From positions 1,922,001 through 1,986,000 of the forward strand of contig NZ_JBNTQY010000001.1 of the NCBI RefSeq assembly GCF_051209875.1: 64,000 nt of DNA, written 5' to 3'. The notes beneath the pieces are model-generated. The model did no database searches. It was not told where the DNA came from and saw nothing but the letters and a program-made list of their open reading frames with translations. Source of the stretch: Emticicia sp051209875. GTDB lineage: Bacteria; Bacteroidota; Bacteroidia; Cytophagales; Spirosomataceae. Position numbers and translations under genes: made by a program. The stretch's first letter is position 1. Every line of letters starts with the position of its first letter. This document shows positions 1-8,647 of the stretch, one piece after another.

Positions 1-71
1 GCTGAATAAATTGTATAACTATTTTGAGCATGGATTTATTTATACATTTTGTGTTATTATTTTCTAAAACC

Positions 72-102
72 ACTCAATAAGAAAAAGCTTTTTTTATTGA
101 GT
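72..102. terminator. AT-rich hairpin before the cytochrome gene
   Basis: Arms ACTCAATAA (72-80) and TTATTGAGT (94-102) pair perfectly, and the A5/T5 stretch between them extends the stem. It looks like a bidirectional terminator for a gene lying left of the window, but that gene is not visible. The first 71 bases hold no gene that I can support. Confidence 0.4.
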
Positions 103-153
103 TTTTGAGTGAATTTTTGAATCTTTGTTAAAACCTAAAAAAATACTCATTTT

Positions 154-1110
154 ATGAAACGTTTTCTGCGTGTCGCACTTTTTACCATCATTGGAATTGT
201 AGCAATCGTTGGTATCGCTTTATTATTTCTCAATTTCAAGGGAGTTCCTTCTTATGAAGTAAATATTCCTGACAACATTAAAAACCTTAAAGTTGAAGTT
301 ACTCCCGAACGAGTAGCTCGGGGCGAGAAAATTGCAATTGTTCTTTGTAATGGTTGTCACGCCAACAATAGCAATCGTTTGGTTGGCAAAGCAATACTTG
401 ATTTACCTCCTGCGTTTGGAAAAGCCTATTCGCTCAATATCACACAAGACAAAGAAGAAGGAATTGGTAAATGGACTGATGGGGAAATTATGTATTTTTT
501 GAAAACAGGTATCAAAAATAATGGTCAATATTCGCCAATCATGCCAAAATTACCAAGAATGGCCGATGAAGATGTGAAATCAGTAATCGCCTATTTGCAT
601 TCTGATCGCTATCCTGTTCAAGCCACCAAAGGTAAACAACCTGAGCAAGAACCAAGTTTATTATTGAAAGTGCTTACTAATACCGTAATGAAACCCCTCG
701 AACCTATCAAAGAGCCAATCAATGTACCTGACTCGACTGATATGATAGCTTTTGGAAAATATGTGGCAAATGATATGATTGCTTGTTATGCTTGTCACTC
801 AAAAGATTTCTCAAAGCAAGACCCCCTTCACCCTGAAAATTCACTTGGTTTTTATGGTGGAGGCAATCCAATGCCGAATCTTGAAGGCCAAATCATCCCA
901 TCGTCAAATATCACGTTTGATGCTGAAACGGGTATTGGTAAAAATTATACAGAAGCACAGTTTGTAGATGCTGTTAAGCTCTGCAAAAAATCAGATGGCA
1001 GCACACTCCGGTACCCAATGCAACCACATGTTACGCTGACTGACTATGAAGTAAAGTCGATTTATGCTTATTTGAAAACAATTCCTAAGATTAAAAACCA
1101 AGTAAAATAA
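154..1110 (+). CDS. dihaem cytochrome c, membrane anchored
   Basis: A 318-residue protein with two covalent haem-binding motifs, CNGCH at residues 65-69 and CYACH at 211-215, so it folds as two c-type cytochrome domains. The first 28 residues are hydrophobic after a basic start (MKRFLR) and should act as an uncleaved anchor or signal, placing the haems in the periplasm. Possible axial methionines include M130 in SPIMPKL and the one in YPMQPH near the C-terminus. Such proteins carry electrons in periplasmic redox chains or serve as the cytochrome subunit of a dehydrogenase; no dehydrogenase partner is adjacent, so the partner is unknown. The ATG at 154 is preceded by an A-rich leader typical of the phylum. 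Confidence 0.85.
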   Translation: MKRFLRVALFTIIGIVAIVGIALLFLNFKGVPSYEVNIPDNIKNLKVEVTPERVARGEKIAIVLCNGCHANNSNRLVGKAILDLPPAFGKAYSLNITQDKEEGIGKWTDGEIMYFLKTGIKNNGQYSPIMPKLPRMADEDVKSVIAYLHSDRYPVQATKGKQPEQEPSLLLKVLTNTVMKPLEPIKEPINVPDSTDMIAFGKYVANDMIACYACHSKDFSKQDPLHPENSLGFYGGGNPMPNLEGQIIPSSNITFDAETGIGKNYTEAQFVDAVKLCKKSDGSTLRYPMQPHVTLTDYEVKSIYAYLKTIPKIKNQVK

Positions 1111-1243
1111 GTTTTTTATTGTAGGATATTACTAAAGAAATATGAGCAGTAATTAAGCAGAAATCATTAGACAAAATGTAAATCAACAAAGATATTGGTG
1201 ATAATCCATGTCCGAGAAAGATGGACTGACGAATTGAGAGTAA

Positions 1244-1282
1244 AAAAAGCGAGGTAAAGGTTTATACTTTTACTTCGCTTTT
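1244..1282. terminator. bidirectional terminator
   Basis: A 15-bp stem with one G-T pair, formed by AAAAAGCGAGGTAAA and TTTACTTCGCTTTTT. It has an A run on the left and a T run on the right, as expected between two convergent genes (the cytochrome and the redoxin protein). Confidence 0.75.
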
Positions 1283-1311
1283 TACTAAAGATTGAAATAA
1301 TCCATTATTTT

Positions 1312-2463
1312 CTAAAAATATCGACCAATTTTTGGATGGTCAACAATCATTCTTTTTAGTTTTTGATTGTCAATGCTTCCTTGAACACCATAAACAACTT
1401 TCCCACCTGGTTCTACTAAAAGTGTGTAGGGCAATGCCCCATTCCATTTTGGGTCGATGGCTTCGATGAGTTTATAAATATCTTCATCTTTAAAAATATA
1501 ATTCTTCACTCCTGAATGTTTTTCTTTAAGGAATTTTAGGGCTTTATCTTTCTTCTCTAATTTATCGGCAGAAACAGAAACAAACTCAAAATCTCTTGCA
1601 CCATACATGCGATGAATATCTAAAAAATCAGGATATTCAATGACACATGGGCCACACCAAGTTGCCCAAACATTGATGAGGCGAAGTTTATCAGAATCAT
1701 CATTTTTTACTAATTTTTTTATGCCTTCAGTGTCTAATTCTTCAAGAGTTACAGGACGAGATGTCCAATTTTTTTCATTTTTTTCGTTGTATTCAGTTTT
1801 CCAAGCCCATTTTACTGAGCAACCAAAGGTTTTTGTTGTGGGAGTTGTTACTTCTTTTCCTGCTAAAACTTCATCAAGAGCTTTTCTGAGGTCTTCGGCA
1901 TTTGCCCCTTTGCTTGGTTTTTCGATGGCATCAAGTCGGCCATTATATCGTAAAATGCGTTGACTATCAAATACAAAAGCATGTGGAGTAGCCACTGGCC
2001 CATATTTTATAGAGGTTGCTTCAGTGTCGCCATCATATAAGTATGGAAAATTATATTGTTTTTCTTTGGCTCTTATTTTCATGTTCTCAAAATCATCATT
2101 GAGGTCAGAATAACCTAATTCTTCCAATAAAAGTCCATTGGGACTATTAGGTGAAATCGCCACAACCGCTACGCCTTTACTTTTATAATCAACCACAATT
2201 TTCTTGATTCTATCTTCATACGCTTGAGCCGTAGGGCAGTGGGTGCAAGTAAAAATAATGACTAAGACTTTTGCTGCAGCAAAATCTTTAAGTGAGTAAA
2301 ATTTTCCGTCATAATTTGGCAATTTAAAGTCAATTGCCTTTGAACCGATAGCCATTGTAGGGGTTTCGTGATGCGGCACTGCTTGTGGATGAGCTACAAA
2401 CTTATTTTGAGCATAAGTTAAAGAAGCAATAAATAGCAGCAACATTGAGAGTAAAACTTTCAT
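1312..2463 (-). CDS. exported protein with two thioredoxin-fold domains (AhpC/TSA-like plus TlpA-like)
   Basis: 383 residues. The N-terminal signal peptide ends at YAQ (residues 17-19). The first redoxin domain has a CTHC site at residues 73-76, in the position of the peroxiredoxin/thioredoxin active site. The second domain, in the C-terminal third, carries WCGPC at 269-273, the TlpA/ResA-type active site. It is therefore probably a periplasmic thiol-disulfide protein that reduces or shuttles disulfides. The order peroxiredoxin-like then TlpA-like within one chain is common in Bacteroidota and Planctomycetota proteins annotated as redoxin. No cytochrome maturation genes are adjacent, though the dihaem cytochrome gene is convergent. 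The substrate is unknown. Confidence 0.85.
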   Translation of the reverse strand: MKVLLSMLLLFIASLTYAQNKFVAHPQAVPHHETPTMAIGSKAIDFKLPNYDGKFYSLKDFAAAKVLVIIFTCTHCPTAQAYEDRIKKIVVDYKSKGVAVVAISPNSPNGLLLEELGYSDLNDDFENMKIRAKEKQYNFPYLYDGDTEATSIKYGPVATPHAFVFDSQRILRYNGRLDAIEKPSKGANAEDLRKALDEVLAGKEVTTPTTKTFGCSVKWAWKTEYNEKNEKNWTSRPVTLEELDTEGIKKLVKNDDSDKLRLINVWATWCGPCVIEYPDFLDIHRMYGARDFEFVSVSADKLEKKDKALKFLKEKHSGVKNYIFKDEDIYKLIEAIDPKWNGALPYTLLVEPGGKVVYGVQGSIDNQKLKRMIVDHPKIGRYF

Positions 2464-2498
2464 AGTATCTTGGTTGAATTAGATGGAATATTTATTAT

Positions 2499-2506
2499 CA
2501 AAATTA
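2499..2506 (-). promoter_or_regulatory. Bacteroidota -7 promoter motif for the redoxin gene
   Basis: On the minus strand this reads TAATTTTG, an exact match to TAnnTTTG, about 36 nt before the ATG. No convincing -33 TTG box is seen at the usual distance. Confidence 0.4.
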
Positions 2507-2572
2507 AACAAAAAAACACTAAAATAATGATACTTTTTTATTGAATTATAGCAATAAATTTTAGAATTATGA

Positions 2573-2580
2573 TAAATTTG
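2573..2580 (+). promoter_or_regulatory. Bacteroidota -7 motif for the oxidoreductase gene
   Basis: TAAATTTG matches TAnnTTTG. It lies inside the N-terminus of the longest open frame (from 2569), which argues that translation begins downstream at 2617. Confidence 0.4.
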
Positions 2581-2616
2581 TTTTTTAAATCTTTCAACGC
2601 TATAATCTTTCAGATA

Positions 2617-3918
2617 ATGAACTCAAATTTCTCTCGTCGTGATTTTGTGAAGGCTTCAGCGGCAGCAGTTGGGGGTATCTCAATTGCTACATTGCCTATC
2701 GAAACCTTTGCCAATTCTTCAGTAGATGATACCCTCAAAGTTGCTCTTATTGGCTGCGGCGGACGTGGTACGGGTGCTGCTTTGCAAGCACTCTCAGTCA
2801 AACAAAATGTAAAATTGGTCGCAATGGCTGATGCTTTTCGTGATAGAATAGACTCTTCTTACCAAAATTTAACTAAAGGGAAAGTCAAAGACCGTGTCGA
2901 TGTACCAGAAGAACGCAAATTTGTGGGCTTTGATGGTTACAAACAAGCTATCGCATTGGCTGATGTTGTTATCTTAACAACCCCTCCAGGTTTCCGCCCA
3001 ATTCATTTTGAAGAAGCCGTTCGTCAAGGCAAACACGTTTTTATGGAAAAGCCGGTAGCAACTGATGCACCAGGCATTCGTCGAGTATTGGCTGCTGCTG
3101 AGGAGTCGAAAAAGAAAAATTTGAAAGTGGTTGTCGGTTTACAACGTCATTATCAAAAATCATATCTTGAAACCTATAAAAAAGTAATTGACGAAGGTGT
3201 GATTGGCGATATTGTAGCAGCTCGTTGTTATTGGAATAATGATGGGGTTTGGGTAAATGAGCGTAAGCCTAATCAAACAGAAATGGAATATCAAATGCGA
3301 AATTGGTATTATTTTGTGTGGCTTTGTGGCGACCATATCAATGAGCAACATATTCATAATATTGACGTAATCAACTGGTTTAAAGGTGGTTATCCAACAG
3401 AAGCTATTGGAATGGGCGGGCGTCAGGTAAGAACTGATAAGAAATTTGGTGAAATTTTTGATCATCACTATGTAGAATTCAAATATGAAGATGGCATGAT
3501 TTTATCAAGTTCTTGCCGTCATCAGCCGGGTACAGTTTCTGATGTTTCTGAGCATTTGATTGGAACAAAAGGAAAAGCAACCGAAGGTAAAATATTTGAC
3601 CTAAAAGGAAATAATATTTGGCGACATAAAGGCGAAGGAGATGGTGATCCTTATCAAGTTGAGCATGATGTATTATTTGATTGCATTGTAAACAATAAGC
3701 CAATCAATGATGCTGAAAGAGGAGCAAAGAGTACAATGACAGCCATTATGGGACGTATGGCTACGTATTCAGGCAAGAAAATTAAGTGGGAAGAAGCATT
3801 AAATTCTGATCTTAATTTAATGCCAGATGCTTATACTTGGGATACTTTACCAAAAACTCTACCTGATAAAGATGGTTGGTACCAAATCCCAATGCCAGGT
3901 AAAACGAGAGCAGTATAG
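2617..3918 (+). CDS. Tat-exported Gfo/Idh/MocA family oxidoreductase
   Basis: 433 residues from the chosen ATG. The N-terminus has the twin-arginine motif SRRDFVKAS followed by an alanine- and glycine-rich hydrophobic stretch, so the enzyme is probably exported folded with its cofactor bound. The Rossmann fingerprint is ALIGCGGRGTG, and the family motif EKPVATDAPG is present; EKP carries the catalytic lysine of the family. The C-terminal substrate-binding half includes HIHNIDVINWF. Members oxidise or reduce sugars and inositols with NAD(P). Bacteroidota have many Tat-exported paralogues, some of which act as glycoside-cleaving or sugar-oxidising enzymes; the substrate here cannot be read. The longer frame from 2569 was rejected because its -7 promoter motif lies inside it. 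Confidence 0.88.
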   Translation: MNSNFSRRDFVKASAAAVGGISIATLPIETFANSSVDDTLKVALIGCGGRGTGAALQALSVKQNVKLVAMADAFRDRIDSSYQNLTKGKVKDRVDVPEERKFVGFDGYKQAIALADVVILTTPPGFRPIHFEEAVRQGKHVFMEKPVATDAPGIRRVLAAAEESKKKNLKVVVGLQRHYQKSYLETYKKVIDEGVIGDIVAARCYWNNDGVWVNERKPNQTEMEYQMRNWYYFVWLCGDHINEQHIHNIDVINWFKGGYPTEAIGMGGRQVRTDKKFGEIFDHHYVEFKYEDGMILSSSCRHQPGTVSDVSEHLIGTKGKATEGKIFDLKGNNIWRHKGEGDGDPYQVEHDVLFDCIVNNKPINDAERGAKSTMTAIMGRMATYSGKKIKWEEALNSDLNLMPDAYTWDTLPKTLPDKDGWYQIPMPGKTRAV

Positions 3919-3936
3919 TTTTTAATGTAAAATGTA

Positions 3937-3999
3937 TAATGAAAAATGGATAATGCGATTAGACTTTCATAGTCATTTTGCATTATCCATTTTTCATTA
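3937..3999. repeat. stuttering inverted repeat between convergent genes
   Basis: Two perfect 20-bp arms (3937-3956 and 3980-3999) around a 23-nt loop. Each arm repeats the word AATG with variation, and the left arm is preceded by further AATGTA words from about 3924. The spacing suits a shared terminator between the oxidoreductase and tolC genes, but there is no simple T tract and the word pattern recurs elsewhere in the window. Confidence 0.8.
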
Positions 4000-4003
4000 C
4001 AGA

Positions 4004-5296
4004 TTATTTTACGAGCTCTCCGCTTAAACGCATCAATTGTAATTCTGAAATTTTGATATTGTAGCGAGCATTTGTCAAACGATTCAAAGAAGTGTTTAAG
4101 CTTCGTTGAGCTTCATTTAATTCCAAAATTGTCGAACCTCCCAATTTGAATTTCTCTAAAGATATTTTCAAGTTTTCTTCTGCTACTTCGTTGTTTTCTA
4201 CTTCCAACTTCAATAATTCTTTGTCGGTTTGGTATTGATTATAAGCTCTAACCAAGTCTGATTCGAGTTGTGTCCATAAATCTTCTTCTTGTTTACGCAA
4301 GATTTCAGTATTTATTTTTGAAACTTGAATTTGACGACGAGTGATTTCGCCATTAAAAATATTCCAAGTAGCAGCTAAACCAACGTTCAGACCAACATTT
4401 TGGTTATAAAGAAATAAACCTGCGTTTGTTTTACTCAATGAATAACCAAAAGAAGAGTTGAGGGTTACTCTTGGTAATTTTAATGCGGCGACTTCTTTTT
4501 GAGCAATCACGCTAATATCAGTATTTTTTCTTAAATATTGCAATGCTCTATTAGATGCTCTTGCTTGACCTTTTAGTGCTTCGGTATTAGGATCAAACAT
4601 GATTCCAACGAGTTCTTGCACATCAAAGTCCAAATCTGGCTGCCTTACAAGTACATTATTGAGGCTTATTTTTGCATTTTTCAAAGCATTTTTTGCCTGA
4701 ACCAATTGAGTAACTTGCGTATTCAATTCAGTTTTTGATTGTAAATAGTCAAGTTTAGATCCTTTTCCAAATTCCCAACGTTGTTCGGTGATTGTCAAAC
4801 GCTCTTCATAATATTTAATGACGGTCTGCAAAAAAGCCACTGTTTGTTTTTGACGCATCACTTCATAATACGCTTGCATCACATTAATGATTGTATTTTC
4901 CATCATTTGTTGTGTTTGCAATTGGCTCAATTGACTTTGACTTTTCAAACGGTCGAGGGTAGCATACATTCTTTTGCCATCGTATAATGTCCAAGCCATT
5001 GCTACGTTGGTAGTAGGAGTATAACTTTTACCAAAACGATTGGTTTCAGTGCCATTTGATAATTTTTGATTCACCTCATTGAAAGCAGTTCCCATATTGG
5101 CATTTAAGTCAACTTTGGGCATCATGCCTGCATTTCCTTTAAAAACCTGAATATCGGATATTTCTTGCTGCATTTTTGCAACTTTAATATCATAGCTTTT
5201 TTCGAGAGCAATGCCTACGGCATTTTCTAAAGTTAGAATCTCTTGAGCGTTTGCAAAAACAGGAAATAGCAATAATAATAAACAATATTTTTTCAT
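4004..5296 (-). CDS. TolC-family outer membrane efflux protein
   Basis: 430 residues from the ATG at 5296; the longer frame begins at a TTG two codons earlier. The signal peptide ends at NAQ. The mature chain has the repeated coiled-coil architecture of TolC, with two similar halves rich in Leu, Gln and Asn, including TLENAVGIALEKSYDIKVAK near the start and the typical LNEAQRSLNTSLNRL near the end. It should form the trimeric outer membrane channel of the tripartite pump encoded by the two upstream genes. It is the last gene of the minus-strand operon, separated from the permease by 104 nt that hold competing hairpins. Confidence 0.9.
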   Translation of the reverse strand: MKKYCLLLLLFPVFANAQEILTLENAVGIALEKSYDIKVAKMQQEISDIQVFKGNAGMMPKVDLNANMGTAFNEVNQKLSNGTETNRFGKSYTPTTNVAMAWTLYDGKRMYATLDRLKSQSQLSQLQTQQMMENTIINVMQAYYEVMRQKQTVAFLQTVIKYYEERLTITEQRWEFGKGSKLDYLQSKTELNTQVTQLVQAKNALKNAKISLNNVLVRQPDLDFDVQELVGIMFDPNTEALKGQARASNRALQYLRKNTDISVIAQKEVAALKLPRVTLNSSFGYSLSKTNAGLFLYNQNVGLNVGLAATWNIFNGEITRRQIQVSKINTEILRKQEEDLWTQLESDLVRAYNQYQTDKELLKLEVENNEVAEENLKISLEKFKLGGSTILELNEAQRSLNTSLNRLTNARYNIKISELQLMRLSGELVK

Positions 5297-5333
5297 AAAC
5301 AATTGATAATCAGTGGTTAGGGAGATGTCTAAT

Positions 5334-5387
5334 ATCCCCTTGCAGCAGACATAATTTATATTTTGTAATAGAGGGGATGAAATCCCC
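5334..5387 (-). other. competing G/C-tract hairpins between permease and tolC
   Basis: ATCCCCT (5334-5340) can pair with AGGGGAT (5372-5378). That same GGGGAT can instead pair with ATCCCC directly next to it (5373-5387, 3-nt loop). The two folds are mutually exclusive and lie within the operon spacer, so differential termination or processing is possible. Confidence 0.4.
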
Positions 5388-5400
5388 CCCTAAGTTTCAT

Positions 5401-8400
5401 TTAAACTAATTCAGTCTCATTCGCAATTTCTTCTATTTGTTTCATACGCTCAAAATTCTTCTTGCGAGAAAGATAGGTATAAATAGCAGGAATCACATAT
5501 AAAGTAAGTACCAATGAAAATAAAAGTCCACCCATAATCACAATACCCATTGCCATTCTACTTTTACCTGCTGAACCAAGAGCGAATGCAATTGGTGAAG
5601 CTCCTAAAACTGTAGCAAAGCTGGTCATCAAGATGGGACGGAAACGCATTGATGCTGCTTCAATGGCTGCTTCTTTGATTTCCATGCCTTTTTCACGCAA
5701 TTGATTAGCAAATTCAACAATCAAAATCCCGTTTTTAGTTACCAAACCAATGAGCATAATCATACCAATTTGGCTAAAAATATTAAGCGTTTGATTGAAA
5801 TACCACAATGAAAATACTGCACCAGCTACCGCCAATGGTACTGTAAGCATAATGATGAATGGGTCAACAAAACTTTCGAATTGTGCTGAAAGAATCAAAT
5901 AGACTAATACTAATGCCAAAAGGAACATATAAAGTGTATTTGATGAACTTTCAGAGAAATCTCTTGAAGAACCTGACAAAGCTGTACGAATAACTTCATC
6001 GCCCAATCTATCTCTGATAGCATTCATTGCCTTGATTCCATCACCAATAGTTTTTCCTGGAGCTAGACCTGCCGAAACGGTTGCACTCATATAACGATTA
6101 AAGTGATAGAGTTGTGGCGGGCTACTTTCTTCATTAATCTTTACGATATTATCGAGCTGAATGATTTCTCCACGGTTATTTTTAACATAAGAATTTTTTA
6201 AATCTAAAGGCTCATCTCGATTAGCACGGTCAAATTGTCCGATGACTTGATATTGACGACCATTCATTGTGAAATAGCCAAATCTTTGTCCTGCAAAAGC
6301 TAATTGCATAGTTTGAGCAACATCCGTTACAGAAACACCCATACTTTTCGCTTTTTCACGGTCGATACTTACTTCAAGTTCAGGTTTATTAAACTTCAAA
6401 TTCAAATCAGAAACCATGAAAGTAGGGTCTTTGGCCACTTCTTCCATGAATTTTGGCACATATTGACGAAGTTTTTCAAAATCAGGTGCTTGAATAACAT
6501 ACTGTACTGGCAAGCCTCCTCTTTTATCCAAAGAGATCGTTTCTTGTTGTAGTACAAATGCTCTGGCATCAGGCATTCTTTTGGTAATCTTTGTAACTTG
6601 ATCGGCAATTTGTTGTTGTGTTCGCTTTCTGTCTTGTGGGTCGTTTAACACCAATCTTGTAAAACCTGTATTAGCAGCTCCCGAGCCTGAGAAGCCAGGG
6701 GCAGTCATGGTTACAATTACATTGGCTTCAGGCACTGAATCACGAATAGTTTTACCTAATTTTTGAATATAATTATCAGTAAACTCAAAAGATGAACCTT
6801 CAGGAGCGGTGATTTGCAGACGCATAGCACTGCGGTCATCAAGTGGAGCTAATTCTTGTTGAAGGTCTTTTCCAAAATACCATGTCATGGCAAATGTGAA
6901 TAAAATCAATGGAATCGCTACCCAACGGATATTCATAAAACTTGTTAAACGAGTTTTATAACCATCAATCACTCTTACGAAGAAAGGCTCTGTCATTTCA
7001 TAGAAGCGACTATGTTTTTGGTTTTTTCTAACCAAATAAGCATTCAACATTGGGGTTAAAGTCAATGAAACGAAAGCAGAAATTAATACGGCAGTGGCCA
7101 ACACAATTCCAAACTCTCTAAAAAGTCGTCCGACGAAACCCTCCATAAAAATTACTGGCAAGAATACTGAAGCCAACGTGATTGATGTAGAAAGTACAGC
7201 AAACATAATTTCGTTTGAACCTTTAATAGCCGCTTCGATTGGCTTCATGCCTTCCTCGATTTTCTTGTAAATATTTTCCGTTACAACAATACCATCGTCC
7301 ACCACAAGTCCAGTTGCCAAAACGATAGCGAGAAGTGTTAATACGTTTACAGAAAAACCAAACAGGTACATAAAGAAAAAAGTACCAACCAACGAAACTG
7401 GAATATCAATCAAAGGACGAACAGCGATAATCCAATCACGGAAGAATAAGAAAATGATGATAACCACCAAGCCAATGGCAATCAATAGGGTTTCACCAAC
7501 TTCTTCAACCGAACGCTTAATAAAAATGGTATTATCCGACATCAATTCCATTCGGTAATCTTTTGGAAGTTCTTTTTTTATTTCTGCCAAACGGTTTTGA
7601 ACCTGCTTTGAAATCTCTAAATAGTTGGCACCAGGTTGAGGAACAATTGCCAAACCAATGGATGGAACACCATTGATACGCATAACCGTTTCTTCATTTT
7701 CAGCACCTAATTCAGCACTTCCAATATCTTTAAAACGAATGATTTTTTCACCTACTGTCTTGACAATCAAGTTATTAAAATCTTCTTCACCTTTAAATCT
7801 TCCCACTGTTTTTACTGTCAATTCAGTATTATCACCTGCTAATTTTCCACTTGGCAATTCTACGTTTTCACGGTCGAGTGCTTGTTTTACGTCTTGTGTA
7901 GTTACACCTTGAGCTGCCAACTTAGAAGGGTCCATCCATAGTCTCATTGAAAACTTTTTCTGTCCCCAAATCATTACTTGGCTAATTCCTTGAATGGTTT
8001 GCAATCTTTGTGCGATTACGTTTTCGGCATAATCACTGATTTCCATGTGACTTCTGATGTCCGACTGTAACATCATACTCATAATCGGGTCAGAGTTTGC
8101 ATCGGCTTTTGAAACTGTTGGCGGGCCATCAATATCTTGAGGTAACTGTCGAACAGCACTCGAAACCTTGTCACGAACATCATTTGCCGCCGTTTCCATG
8201 TCCACACCGATTTCAAATTCGATAGTGATTTGACTGGAACCATTATTGGACGATGAATTGATTGACTTAATACCCTCGATAGCATTCAAGGCTTTTTCGA
8301 GAGGTTCAGTAATTTGCGACTCAATAATATCGGAATTGGCACCAACATAATTGGTACGCACCGAAACCACAGGCGGGTCAATGGATGGATACTCACGTAC

Positions 8401-8499
8401 ACCCAAAAATGTATAGCCAATAGCACCAAACAAGATGATGAGTAGGTTCATCACGATGGCTAATACAGGACGTTTGATAGAAATGGTTGAGATTGACAT
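5401..8499 (-). CDS. RND efflux permease, HAE1 (AcrB-like) family
   Basis: 1032 residues from the ATG that gives MSISTISIKRPVLAIV, the standard N-terminus of the family. The longer frame from 8589 would read through a repeat element and is rejected. Twelve membrane segments and two large periplasmic loops are expected from the length. TM4 carries the paired aspartates of the proton relay in GLVVDDGIVV. The C-terminal domain has GLVTKNGILIVEF, also characteristic. It exports drugs, dyes or lipophilic compounds by proton antiport together with the adaptor upstream and TolC downstream. Substrates cannot be predicted. The leader carries two hairpins right against the start codon, which suggests translational control of permease relative to adaptor. 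Confidence 0.95.
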   Translation of the reverse strand: MSISTISIKRPVLAIVMNLLIILFGAIGYTFLGVREYPSIDPPVVSVRTNYVGANSDIIESQITEPLEKALNAIEGIKSINSSSNNGSSQITIEFEIGVDMETAANDVRDKVSSAVRQLPQDIDGPPTVSKADANSDPIMSMMLQSDIRSHMEISDYAENVIAQRLQTIQGISQVMIWGQKKFSMRLWMDPSKLAAQGVTTQDVKQALDRENVELPSGKLAGDNTELTVKTVGRFKGEEDFNNLIVKTVGEKIIRFKDIGSAELGAENEETVMRINGVPSIGLAIVPQPGANYLEISKQVQNRLAEIKKELPKDYRMELMSDNTIFIKRSVEEVGETLLIAIGLVVIIIFLFFRDWIIAVRPLIDIPVSLVGTFFFMYLFGFSVNVLTLLAIVLATGLVVDDGIVVTENIYKKIEEGMKPIEAAIKGSNEIMFAVLSTSITLASVFLPVIFMEGFVGRLFREFGIVLATAVLISAFVSLTLTPMLNAYLVRKNQKHSRFYEMTEPFFVRVIDGYKTRLTSFMNIRWVAIPLILFTFAMTWYFGKDLQQELAPLDDRSAMRLQITAPEGSSFEFTDNYIQKLGKTIRDSVPEANVIVTMTAPGFSGSGAANTGFTRLVLNDPQDRKRTQQQIADQVTKITKRMPDARAFVLQQETISLDKRGGLPVQYVIQAPDFEKLRQYVPKFMEEVAKDPTFMVSDLNLKFNKPELEVSIDREKAKSMGVSVTDVAQTMQLAFAGQRFGYFTMNGRQYQVIGQFDRANRDEPLDLKNSYVKNNRGEIIQLDNIVKINEESSPPQLYHFNRYMSATVSAGLAPGKTIGDGIKAMNAIRDRLGDEVIRTALSGSSRDFSESSSNTLYMFLLALVLVYLILSAQFESFVDPFIIMLTVPLAVAGAVFSLWYFNQTLNIFSQIGMIMLIGLVTKNGILIVEFANQLREKGMEIKEAAIEAASMRFRPILMTSFATVLGASPIAFALGSAGKSRMAMGIVIMGGLLFSLVLTLYVIPAIYTYLSRKKNFERMKQIEEIANETELV

Positions 8500-8500
8500 A

Positions 8501-8537
8501 GTGCTTTGCACAATTATGACGGGGTCGCCCGTGCGAT
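8501..8537 (-). repeat. GC-rich hairpin leader element in front of the permease start
   Basis: On the minus strand a 14-nt hairpin (8519-8532; stem ACGGG/CCCGT, loop CGAC) is followed by a second hairpin GTGC-AAA-GCAC (8501-8511) that ends one base before the ATG. The 14-nt hairpin is identical to the one at 29231-29244 before mlaD, and the second hairpin is also shared. It stands out against AT-rich surroundings. Confidence 0.75.
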
Positions 8538-8584
8538 GATGAATATTAAATGATGAATGTTGGCAATGCCTCAATTCATTTAAC

Positions 8585-8641
8585 GTCAATAACTTTTATA
8601 TTTTCAATAAGTTATAAACCTGTGGCCTATAAGTTATTGAC
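8585..8641. repeat. stuttering inverted repeat in the adaptor-permease spacer
   Basis: Perfect 11-bp arms GTCAATAACTT (8585-8595) and AAGTTATTGAC (8631-8641). Between and beside them the words CTGTGGCCTAT and CTGTGGACTAT repeat with one change. Confidence 0.6.
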
Positions 8642-8647
8642 TGTGGA

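Noticed and set aside
8585..8641. Possible transposon end or att site
   Set aside because: Short arms, no target duplication, no recombinase nearby; it fits the stuttering repeat class better.
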